Source of the DNA: Bacteroidales bacterium
GTDB lineage: Bacteria; Bacteroidota; Bacteroidia; Bacteroidales; UBA932
Assembly: GCA_017561865.1 (NCBI GenBank)
Contig: JAFZBH010000057.1
Coordinates: forward strand, 1-60,097
Direction: 5' to 3'
DNA: 60,097 nt
Shown: positions 19,718 through 25,885 of the stretch, piece by piece
How the letters are laid out: the number at the start of each line of letters is the position of its first letter
Numbering within the stretch: the first letter of the stretch is position 1
The notes under the pieces: generated by a model
Database searches by the model: none
The model's input: only the letters and a program-made list of their open reading frames with translations
Told to the model about the DNA's origin: nothing
Position numbers and translations under genes: made by a program

Positions 19718-21700
19718 CTATTTGATATCCAGTCCGAGGTCCACCACCAGGTTGCGGACCTCCTCGTTCTTGCTCATCAGGTCTTCCGCCTTCTCGGAAG
19801 GCATATAGATCCGCTTGCCCTGTTCTTCTTCGGGCAGGACGACCGGCTCCAGGCGGATGCGGTTAGAACCCGTCAATTTGACAAAACGCCCCTCGAGGTC
19901 GCGCAGGATCCGCTCCTCGATCCATTTCTTCTGGGCTTCGTTGGTCACGGTGAAGGAAACGAGCTTGCGGCCGGCCTCTTCGCGGAACTCCAGGTTGGCG
20001 TTCGAGAGGGCGCTCGCCAGACGCGGCTGCGAGCCGTACTGCGACGCCAGTTCCTTCCATTTGCCCGCCAGGAAAGCATCCTCCGGCAGCGCCGCCTCCT
20101 GGGGCGCCGCCGCCTCCTGCGGCTGCGACGGCGGCATCACCTCCGGCTCATCCTCGCTCAGCAGCGAACTCAAGGACAATCCCGAGCCTTTCTTCCTGGG
20201 TCCTCTTTTCTGCTCCCCTTCATTTCGCCTTGCCTGTCCTGCAGGCGAATCCTCCTGCGCGGAACGGTCAGCAGCCTCAGGAAACGTCCCGCTGCGCGGG
20301 ACCCCTCCCACTTCCTCCGGAAGCGGGCCCCTCCCTCTTACGGAGCCGAGGGTGGCTACGGTCTCCTGAGGCTGCTGTCGCTCCGACAAAGCAGTCGGAT
20401 TCGCCTCATCCGCACTTATTGAGGAAACCGCCGGAGCGGAGGTGGCGGGCACCCCGGAAGAACCGTGGCCGCCCGCCTGCGTTGCAGGCAAAGCAGCTTT
20501 CACCCCCTGCACCCCCTCAAGGGGGATGGCACGCAGATCGCTATCGCTCGCGTGCGCCCTCGCACCCGCCGCAGGACGAGCAGGCTGCGCAGAGACGCTC
20601 GCCGGTTGATTCTGGAGAAAAGCCAGCTTCATCAAAGCGAATTCGATGTGCAAACGAGGATTCGTCGCGAGACGATAACCGGCTTCGCATTGGGTCGTGA
20701 CGCCGAGCGCGTCATACAGCCACTTCACGCTGCAGCGCTCCCCCTGCTCCTTATAACGCGCGCGCCAAGAATCCGGCAGATCAAGCAGCGCCTCCAGCCC
20801 GCCCGTACGGCTCACCAGCAGGTCGCGCAGGTGGGCGCTCAGTGCCGAGACGAAATGCTGCGCGTTGAAACCCTTCGACAGGATCTCGTCGAATACCAGC
20901 AGCGCCGTGGCGTAATCCCCGGCCAGGGCGGCGTCCACCAGGCGGAAACTGTAGTCATAGTCCAGAACGCCCAGATTGCGGATCACGTCCTCGTAGCGGA
21001 TCTGGGTGCCGCAGAACGCGACCGACTGGTCGAACAGCGTCAGGGCGTCGCGCATCGCGCCGTCCGCCTTGTGCGCCATCACGTGCAGCGACTCGTCGTC
21101 CACCGTGATCCCCTCCTTCCCCGCGATGTCCCGCAGGTTCCGGACGATGTCCTGCACCCCGATGCGGTTGAAATCATAGGTCTGACAACGGCTCAGGATG
21201 GTCGGCAGAATTTTGTGCTTCTCCGTCGTCGCCAGGATGAAGATGGCGTGTGCGGGCGGCTCCTCCAGCGTCTTGAGGAAGGCGTTGAACGCCGACTGCG
21301 ACAGCATATGCACCTCGTCGATGATATACACCGAATAGCGGCCCACCTGCGGCGGGATCTGCACCTGGTCCATTAGCGTCTTGATGTCCTCGACGCCGTT
21401 GTTCGACGCCGCATCCAGCTCGTGGATGCAATAGGAACGGCCTTCCGCGAACGAGCGGCAGGAATCGCACTCGCCGCAGGGCTCCAGGTCCGGACCCGGA
21501 TGGGCGCAGTTGATGGTCTTCGCGAAAATGCGCGCCGCGCTCGTCTTTCCGACACCCCGGGGGCCGCAGAAAAGATAGGCGTGCGCGAGCTGTCCGCGCT
21601 GGATCGAATTCTTGAGGGTCCGCGCGATGTTATCCTGTCCGATCAGGGACTCGAAAGAGTCGGGACGGTATTTGCGTGCTGATACGACGTAGTCTGACAT
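19718..21700 (-). CDS. dnaX: DNA polymerase III subunit gamma/tau
   Basis: 660 residues. The clamp-loader ATPase domain shows GPRGVGKTS (Walker A, about 46), a zinc-binding group of four cysteines (CAHPGP...CGECDSC), Walker B IIDEVHML and sensor SRCQTYDF. The C-terminal tau-like domain (about 545-660, [16 protein letters not shown]...) is conserved in Bacteroidota. Between them, residues about 380-500 form an unusual Gly/Pro/Arg/Ala-rich linker whose DNA is built from inverted repeats (see the element at 20244-20405). The start ATG lies 6 bases after a TAAATTTG promoter element. The gene probably leads the dnaX/lptB/cmk/ispH operon. Confidence 0.96.
   Translation of the reverse strand: MSDYVVSARKYRPDSFESLIGQDNIARTLKNSIQRGQLAHAYLFCGPRGVGKTSAARIFAKTINCAHPGPDLEPCGECDSCRSFAEGRSYCIHELDAASNNGVEDIKTLMDQVQIPPQVGRYSVYIIDEVHMLSQSAFNAFLKTLEEPPAHAIFILATTEKHKILPTILSRCQTYDFNRIGVQDIVRNLRDIAGKEGITVDDESLHVMAHKADGAMRDALTLFDQSVAFCGTQIRYEDVIRNLGVLDYDYSFRLVDAALAGDYATALLVFDEILSKGFNAQHFVSALSAHLRDLLVSRTGGLEALLDLPDSWRARYKEQGERCSVKWLYDALGVTTQCEAGYRLATNPRLHIEFALMKLAFLQNQPASVSAQPARPAAGARAHASDSDLRAIPLEGVQGVKAALPATQAGGHGSSGVPATSAPAVSSISADEANPTALSERQQPQETVATLGSVRGRGPLPEEVGGVPRSGTFPEAADRSAQEDSPAGQARRNEGEQKRGPRKKGSGLSLSSLLSEDEPEVMPPSQPQEAAAPQEAALPEDAFLAGKWKELASQYGSQPRLASALSNANLEFREEAGRKLVSFTVTNEAQKKWIEERILRDLEGRFVKLTGSNRIRLEPVVLPEEEQGKRIYMPSEKAEDLMSKNEEVRNLVVDLGLDIK
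20244..20405. repeat. Palindromic element inside the dnaX reading frame
   Basis: Perfect 14-base arms CAGCAGCCTCAGGA (20269-20282) and TCCTGAGGCTGCTG (20364-20377) extend outward, imperfectly, to GGCGAATCC (20244-20252) and GGATTCGCC (20397-20405). The element is in frame and codes for about residues 433-486 of DnaX. Further small palindromes occur beside it, such as GCCTGCnnnGCAGGC and CCCCCTnnAGGGGG within 20480-20540. Confidence 0.7.
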
Positions 21701-21706
21701 AGTTCA

Positions 21707-21714
21707 CAAATTTA
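21707..21714 (-). promoter_or_regulatory. -7 promoter element TAAATTTG for dnaX
   Basis: On the minus strand it ends 6 bases before the dnaX ATG at 21700, predicting a leaderless or near-leaderless mRNA. Confidence 0.65.
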
Positions 21715-21726
21715 ATGATTTTTGGT

Positions 21727-21734
21727 TAACTTTG
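21727..21734 (+). promoter_or_regulatory. -7 promoter element TAACTTTG
   Basis: Ends 5 bases before GTG 21740 of the divergent gene. It lies back to back with the dnaX element inside a 39-bp gap. Confidence 0.65.
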
Positions 21735-21739
21735 CTCTT

Positions 21740-22516
21740 GTGATACGCCGATTGCCCCATCTTTTTCTGACCCTCGCCCTGCTCGCCTGCTGCTGGGCTG
21801 CGGCCTTCGGCCAGGGCAAGGTGTACACCCGCAAACTGCGCCTGGCGGACTTCCCCACCAAGACCACCAAGATGGTACTCGCAGGCAATTCCTTCCTGGA
21901 GTTGGCCCTGAGAGAAGAGATCGCCGCCCGCTGGCGCATCTCCCCCTTCGAATTCTGCTCTCCGGACGAATACGGACGCCTTCGCAGCTCCGCCGATTAC
22001 TATTTTCTCACCCTCGCCCAGGACGACGGAATCGCCTTCCTGGTCCTCTCCAAAGGCGGCAGGGAAGGCGAAAAAGACCAGCTCCGACAGGCTTTCGAAG
22101 TAGTCCGTATGCCGATGGCGAGCGTGGATGACCCCACGGGGCGCGAACTCGTGTTCATGGGCGCCTTCCTCGACGTCATCCAGCGCTTCGTCGAAGAAGC
22201 GATGATCTCCGACAAGACGGCCTACGGCGGCCTGTCGGCCGGCAACGCCCTCAGCCTCCGGGGCCGCACCGTATATCTGGACCCCGACGCGGCCGATGAA
22301 GCCTTCCTGCGGGAAGAAGCCGGCGCCCTGCTTGCCGTCACCATCGCCCCCGACCCCGCCGGGCCCCGCTCCAGCTGCTACAAGATGCTCATCTCGGCCG
22401 ACACCCACGAACTCTTTTTCTTCGAAAAAAGCCGCTACCGCGACCCCTCCGACGCCGCTTTCAGCGACGCCGACGCCCACCGCTTCACCCGCCGCGGCGC
22501 TGCCGTGAAACGCTAA
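21740..22516 (+). CDS. Secreted protein of unknown function
   Basis: About 258 residues from GTG 21740, chosen because it lies 5 bases downstream of a promoter element; an upstream in-frame TTG at 21722 would precede the predicted transcription start. A signal peptide (VIRRLPHLFLTLALLACCWA, cleavage near FGQG) is followed by two similar-looking alpha/beta parts: LADFPTKTTKMVLAGNSFLELALREEI and later YYFLTLAQDDGIAFLVLSKGG, then KMLISADTHELFFFEKSRYRD. I do not recognise the family. Periplasmic or outer-membrane-associated location is inferred from the signal. Divergent from dnaX. Confidence 0.7.
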   Translation: MIRRLPHLFLTLALLACCWAAAFGQGKVYTRKLRLADFPTKTTKMVLAGNSFLELALREEIAARWRISPFEFCSPDEYGRLRSSADYYFLTLAQDDGIAFLVLSKGGREGEKDQLRQAFEVVRMPMASVDDPTGRELVFMGAFLDVIQRFVEEAMISDKTAYGGLSAGNALSLRGRTVYLDPDAADEAFLREEAGALLAVTIAPDPAGPRSSCYKMLISADTHELFFFEKSRYRDPSDAAFSDADAHRFTRRGAAVKR

Positions 22517-22525
22517 ACGCTGCCC

Positions 22526-22735
22526 GGTTTTATCCCATTTTTCCGCCAGCGGAGGACAAAATCTGCCTTATTGAAAATTGGCGGGAGCGTGAACCCTGTC
22601 CAGAAGACCCTCTGGAGCATATGGATGTTCCCGCCGGGGGCCTCAGATCGTCGGCAGGAACACCTACCCACTCCACAATGACGCCAGAGGCACCCTGCCG
22701 TTCCTGCCAATTTTGAACAAGCCACTGCAAGGCTG
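22526..22735. repeat. Structured intergenic repeat, family A copy 1
   Basis: About 200 bases related to 23868-24066 and, in its first half, to 24090-24210. Shared blocks include TTTTATCCCATTTT, a GGAGG-C-AAAATC-GCC block, CCAGAAG and CGCCAGAGGCACC. Internal arms pair: AAAATTGGCGGGA (22574-22586) with TTCCTGCCAATTTT (22701-22714), GGCGGGA with GTTCCCGCC (22627-22635), and GGCAGGAAC (22653-22661) with GTTCCTGCC (22700-22708). Confidence 0.65.
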
Positions 22736-22807
22736 GCATAACCAGAGACAGGATGGAGATTGCGGGACAGCCCGCGATGTAGCCCCAGAATGATAACAAA
22801 TGCATTC

Positions 22808-22899
22808 GGCACCGCCGCCTCCCGGTTACGGTGGTCGGCGGCTGCGGGCGGCGCGTCGCCGGGCTCGGCCGGAGGGCCCGCTCCGCGCCCCCGCTGCCC
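22808..22899. repeat. GC-rich repeat, family B copy 1
   Basis: About 92 bases nearly identical to 23748-23838, differing at a handful of positions. It contains an inverted repeat around GCCGCC/GGCGGC. The first 36 bases recur in opposite orientation at 23155-23190. Confidence 0.75.
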
Positions 22900-22969
22900 G
22901 GAGCCATTTCTCCCAGAGAGTTCTTTCGAGGGCGTTTCTGGAGGTACTTGATTATAGGACGATTATAGA

Positions 22970-23005
22970 TTTGCTTTGGGGCATTTTCCCGCAAGTAAAA
23001 ATATA
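22970..23005. repeat. Short hairpin repeat, family C copy 1
   Basis: TTTGCTTTGGGG...CCCGCAAGTAAAA forms an imperfect stem and matches the hairpins at 31627-31665 and 33114-33162 that flank metY. Confidence 0.5.
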
Positions 23006-23154
23006 ATCAACTGGCAACCAATGAGTTTTAAAAACACATATTGATTAAGAGGCAGATTATTACTCTGTCGGATGCAGAACATCTGGAGGGTCCGGCAACA
23101 AGCGGCCGGGGAGGAGGGCCCTTGCCCGGAGCCCCCCACACACGGCCGTCTTGT

Positions 23155-23190
23155 AGCCGCCGACCACCGTAATCGGGAGGCGGCGGTGCC
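23155..23190 (-). repeat. GC-rich repeat, family B copy 3 (inverted, partial)
   Basis: The minus strand reads GGCACCGCCGCCTCCC then GATTACGGTGGTCGGCGGCT, matching the first 36 bases of the copies at 22808 and 23748 with one difference. Confidence 0.65.
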
Positions 23191-23256
23191 GCTTCGGTGG
23201 AGAAAATCTCTTTGCTCTAGAGATCCCTCGGCTTCGCTCGAATGACGGGAATAAGA

Positions 23257-23658
23257 TTATGCGAAACGCACGGCGGTGAGGTCACGGGCGAATTGCTCGA
23301 CACCCTTTTGGATTCTGGCCACGGTCTTGGCTGAGGGCTTGCGGCGGCCATGCAGATAGTGGCCTAACTGCGTCTGGCTTACGCCTGTGATGCGTTCCAA
23401 ACCTGCCAGGCTGAATGCCTTACAGTATTCCTCAAGGAAACTGGCCGTATCATAATAGAACTCATAACGAATCTCCTCGAAGTGCCTACCCTTTTCCTCG
23501 TAGAAAGAACGCATCTCGGAGTAAGAGTTGTTGAAATCATCAATGGTCTCTTCGACAGTCTTTCCTTCACCGATGCAACTGTAATCAAGGGGCGTATCGT
23601 CCATATACGCAGAGAATCCGTATTCGGACTTCTCGATGAACACTTTAACCTTCTTCAT
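23257..23658 (-). CDS. Orphan HicB-like antitoxin with C-terminal HTH
   Basis: 133 residues. The N-terminal half (MKKVKVFIEKSEYGFSAYMD, then GEGKTVEETIDDFNNSY) has the HicB beta-alpha fold; the C-terminal half (about 85-130, LERITGVSQTQLGHYLHGRR) is a helix-turn-helix. HicB proteins neutralise HicA RNases and repress their own operon. No HicA-like partner lies on either side; both flanks are repeat DNA. The gene is clearly less GC-rich than its neighbours. Upstream are a full promoter and a perfect palindrome suited to autoregulation (23687-23718). It may be a solitary regulator or the remnant of a toxin-antitoxin pair. Confidence 0.75.
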   Translation of the reverse strand: MKKVKVFIEKSEYGFSAYMDDTPLDYSCIGEGKTVEETIDDFNNSYSEMRSFYEEKGRHFEEIRYEFYYDTASFLEEYCKAFSLAGLERITGVSQTQLGHYLHGRRKPSAKTVARIQKGVEQFARDLTAVRFA

Positions 23659-23686
23659 AGTATTTCACAAGACGGAGTCGATGATG

Positions 23687-23718
23687 CAAATGTAGGAATT
23701 TTCCTACTATTTTACAAA
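23687..23718 (-). promoter_or_regulatory. Promoter and overlapping operator of the HicB-like gene
   Basis: On the minus strand, TTTG (23718-23715) and TACATTTG (23694-23687) are 20 bases apart, a full Bacteroidota -33/-7 pair. The inverted repeat GTAGGAA-TT-TTCCTAC (23692-23707) covers the spacer and the edge of the -7 element, where a repressor would block polymerase. Confidence 0.7.
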
Positions 23719-23747
23719 TAGTACAGGGATGAGAGGCAGCGGGAAGG

Positions 23748-23838
23748 GGCACCGCCGCCTCCCGGTTACGGTGGTCGGCGGCTGCGGGAGGCGCGTCGCC
23801 GGGCTCGACGGAAGGCCCGCTCCGCGCCCCCGCTGCCC
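23748..23838. repeat. GC-rich repeat, family B copy 2
   Basis: Direct repeat of 22808-22899, starting GGCACCGCCGCCTCCCGGTT and ending CGCCCCCGCTGCCC, with a few substitutions and one length difference. Confidence 0.75.
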
Positions 23839-23867
23839 TAACCGAACGACAAGAAGGTTGGAAGAAG

Positions 23868-24066
23868 GTGTTTTATCCCATTTTCTCGTTCAAGGAGGCC
23901 AAAATCGGCCTTGCTGCAAATCAGGGCGCGGGGTAACCGGCCTCAGAAGGCACTTTGAGCCGTATTACCCCGCGCAGTGAGGGCCTGAGGCCTTCAGTGA
24001 GCGAGGTCACCCCCACCACAATGGCGCCAGAGGCACCTTACCCCGCGCTCTGATTTTGAAAAAGAC
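23868..24066. repeat. Structured intergenic repeat, family A copy 2
   Basis: Shares the blocks listed for copy 1, but its arms are different and still pair: CAAATCAGGGCGCGGGGTAA (23917-23936) with the complement in 24038-24058. TTACCCCGCGC occurs twice (23965-23975 and 24038-24048), so the 5' arm GCGCGGGGTAA has two alternative partners. Confidence 0.65.
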
Positions 24067-24089
24067 ATTTCTCGGTATCTTGAACCCGT

Positions 24090-24210
24090 GTTTATTCTTG
24101 TCTTCCTGGCGGAAATAGCCAAAAACGGCGTTGTTGAAAATTGGCAGGAACGGGGACCCTGCTCAGAAGGAGCTCTGGGGCACCCAGGTGTTCCTGCCAT
24201 TTTCGAAAAT
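24090..24210. repeat. Structured intergenic repeat, family A copy 3 (half-length)
   Basis: Matches the first half of copies 1 and 2. The arms GGCAGGAAC (24143-24151) and GTTCCTGCC (24190-24198) close a loop containing CCCTGCTCAGAAGG. Confidence 0.6.
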
Positions 24211-24273
24211 ACTCTGCGGCAGCCGGCGGGTGGGTGTGCGCGGGCCAGAGCACGGTGGCATTGAGCGAAGCGA

Positions 24274-24426
24274 GGTCGGCATCAGCCGACCGCCGCGGTC
24301 CCGGGACTTTGCGCAGCAAAGTTGGAAAGGGACTTGAGCGACGCAGGGGGTCTGGGGGGAACGCCCCCCAGTCATAGCGGAGCGTCAGGCTCTTTGCTTT
24401 TTGGCAAGGGCAAAAAGCAAAGAGCC
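24274..24426. repeat. Three consecutive perfect hairpins upstream of pth
   Basis: GGTCGGC-atca-GCCGACC (24274-24291), CTGGGGGG-aacg-CCCCCCAG (24352-24371) and a 16-bp stem whose arms run 24388-24403 and 24411-24426 (starting GGCTCTTTGC). None is followed by a T-run on either strand, so they are not ordinary terminators. Confidence 0.6.
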
Positions 24427-24528
24427 GGCAACCTCGCGGCTCGCCGACTCTTAGACGTGTACTAAAACCTAAACCTACAACATAGATGCAGGGTGGTTCG
24501 GGAACGTTGCAAAAAAATGAAAAAAAAT

Positions 24529-25167
24529 TTAAGCCTTCTCTTCCGCGGGTTTGGGGCGGGTGTTGAGCTGGTTCATCGCTTGCTCGATGCCGACGAAAGC
24601 CCAGGTCCTCACACCTGCGACGACCTTCTTGGCCATCTCCTGAATCTCCTTCAGCTGCTCCTCGGCGAAGCCCCCCAGGACGTAGCCGATCAGTTGGCCC
24701 TGGGCATAGTCGTTCCCGATGCCGAGCCGCAGGCGCGGATAGTCCTGCGTACCGAGCATCTCCTCGATGTTCTCCAGGCCGTTGTGCCCGCCGGTGCGGC
24801 CGCCTTTGCGCAGGCGCATCGTGCCGAAAGGCAGATTGACATCGTCGCAGATCACCAGGATCCTCTCCAGGGGAAGGTCCAACTTCTGCTGCCAGTAACG
24901 CACCGCGTTACCCGACAGGTTCATATAGGTCGAAGGCTTGAGCAGGTGGAATTCGCGACCCTTGTCGTGCACCACGGCCACGTCGCCGTAGCGGCAGGTC
25001 TCGAAAACGACATTGGATGCCTGGGCCCAGGCATCCAATATCATAAAGCCGATGTTGTGTCTCGTGGAGGCGTATTCGGCACCGATGTTGCCGAGCCCGA
25101 CCACCAGGAAGCACTTCTCTGACACGGCGGGGGCAGGTTTAAGCCTCCGCAGCAGCCGCAGTAACAT
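24529..25167 (-). CDS. pth: Peptidyl-tRNA hydrolase
   Basis: 212 residues if started at ATG 25167. Pth releases peptides from drop-off peptidyl-tRNA. Motifs: FLVVGLGNIGAEYASTRHNIGF (catalytic His in TRHN), KPSTYMNLSG, ICDDVNLPFG and GGHNGLENI. ATG 25167 adds 14 unconserved residues and overlaps rplY by 29 bases; GTG 25125 would give a family-like start (SEKCFLVVGLGN) with a 13-base gap and may be the real one. A Lys/Glu-rich tail (PKPAEEKA) ends the protein. It is cotranscribed with rplY. Confidence 0.95.
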   Translation of the reverse strand: MLLRLLRRLKPAPAVSEKCFLVVGLGNIGAEYASTRHNIGFMILDAWAQASNVVFETCRYGDVAVVHDKGREFHLLKPSTYMNLSGNAVRYWQQKLDLPLERILVICDDVNLPFGTMRLRKGGRTGGHNGLENIEEMLGTQDYPRLRLGIGNDYAQGQLIGYVLGGFAEEQLKEIQEMAKKVVAGVRTWAFVGIEQAMNQLNTRPKPAEEKA

Positions 25168-25714
25168 TGCGCGTGGTCTTGACGCCGCAGATGATGGTGT
25201 CCTTGTCGGAGACGACGGTCACGTTCTTCACCTGAACGTCGGAAGCCTTGATGCGCTTGTCCAGACCGAGCGGGGTGATGTCGATGGTCAGCTCGTCGGG
25301 GAGGTCCTTCATCAGGGCGGAGACCTTCAGGCTGCGGACGTTCTGGTAGAACTTACCACCCTGCTGCACACCCTTGGCGTGGCCTTCGATCACGAGGGGA
25401 ACGCTGATGGCGATGGGCTTGGTCTCATTGACGGCCAGGAAATCGACGTGCAGGCAGGCGTCCGTCACCGGGTGCCACTGCAGTTCGTGAAGGATCGCGG
25501 TCTGCGGCTTCGCGCCGTCGAGGACGAGGTCCACGATGTAGGACTTCGGCGTGTCGGTCAGAGCCTTGAGTTCTTTTGCGTCGACGGTGAAGAGAACGTT
25601 CTCCATACCGAGTCCGTACAGATTGCACGGGACGAGGCCCTCGCGGCGGAATGCCTTGATGACGGCCTTGTTGCCGACCTTGCGGGTCGTGCCTTTCAAT
25701 TCAAAATGCTGCAT
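25139..25714 (-). CDS. rplY: 50S ribosomal protein bL25, Ctc form
   Basis: 191 residues, the long form with an N-terminal 5S rRNA-binding domain (MQHFELKGTTRKVGNKAVIKAFRREGLVPCNLYG) and a C-terminal TL5/Ctc domain (from about residue 95). It binds 5S rRNA in the central protuberance. The C-terminal Ala/Glu tail is normal. A long leader of about 80 bases with two hairpins precedes it (25743-25790), and pth follows directly. The leader suggests feedback control, as for several ribosomal proteins, but this is inference. Confidence 0.95.
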   Translation of the reverse strand: MQHFELKGTTRKVGNKAVIKAFRREGLVPCNLYGLGMENVLFTVDAKELKALTDTPKSYIVDLVLDGAKPQTAILHELQWHPVTDACLHVDFLAVNETKPIAISVPLVIEGHAKGVQQGGKFYQNVRSLKVSALMKDLPDELTIDITPLGLDKRIKASDVQVKNVTVVSDKDTIICGVKTTRNVTAAAAEA

Positions 25715-25742
25715 TGCTTTGCTTTTAAAATGTGTTACTCAA

Positions 25743-25790
25743 TTTGGGGCATCGCCCAAATCCCATTGCACCAAAACCTTATCCGGTTTT
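25743..25790 (-). promoter_or_regulatory. Two-hairpin leader of rplY
   Basis: Between the promoter and the ATG, AAAACC-ttatcc-GGTTTT (25773-25790) and TTTGGG-gcatcg-CCCAAA (25743-25760) each form a perfect stem. Placement in a ribosomal-protein mRNA leader fits an autoregulatory structure. Confidence 0.45.
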
Positions 25791-25800
25791 AATGAGCGCG

Positions 25801-25808
25801 CAAAGTTA
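25801..25808 (-). promoter_or_regulatory. -7 promoter element TAACTTTG for rplY
   Basis: TAACTTTG on the minus strand, 86 bases before ATG 25714, leaving room for the hairpin leader. Confidence 0.55.
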
Positions 25809-25885
25809 ATCATTTATTTCAAAACGGCAAGCGCCCCCGCAGTTCTTTGCTTTTTTGCCGGATTCTCTGTACCTTTATCCTGTTT

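Larger units (their letters stand above)
22517..23256. other. Gene-free repeat region, left part
   Basis: No convincing gene in 740 bases. It holds copy 1 of the long structured repeat (22526-22735), copy 1 of a GC-rich repeat (22808-22899), a hairpin of the family that also flanks metY (22970-23005), a short AT-rich stretch (23006-23090) and an inverted copy of the GC-rich repeat (23155-23190). Open frames across it are products of the repeats. Confidence 0.6.
23659..24528. other. Gene-free repeat region, right part
   Basis: No convincing gene in 870 bases. In order: the promoter/operator of the HicB-like gene, family B copy 2, family A copies 2 and 3, and three unrelated hairpins (24274-24426). 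The last 50 bases before pth are A/T-rich without a stable hairpin. Confidence 0.6.

Noticed and set aside
22513..22994. Leftward open frames in the repeat region as small genes
   Set aside because: They share peptide fragments with frames near 23994-24200 only because both lie on copies of the same repeat; there is no start-site or codon evidence.
23257..23658. Complete hicAB toxin-antitoxin system
   Set aside because: No HicA-like dsRNA-binding ORF exists upstream or downstream; both sides are repeat DNA.
22517..24528. CRISPR array
   Set aside because: The repeats are long, few, unevenly spaced and differently oriented, and there are no spacers or cas genes.
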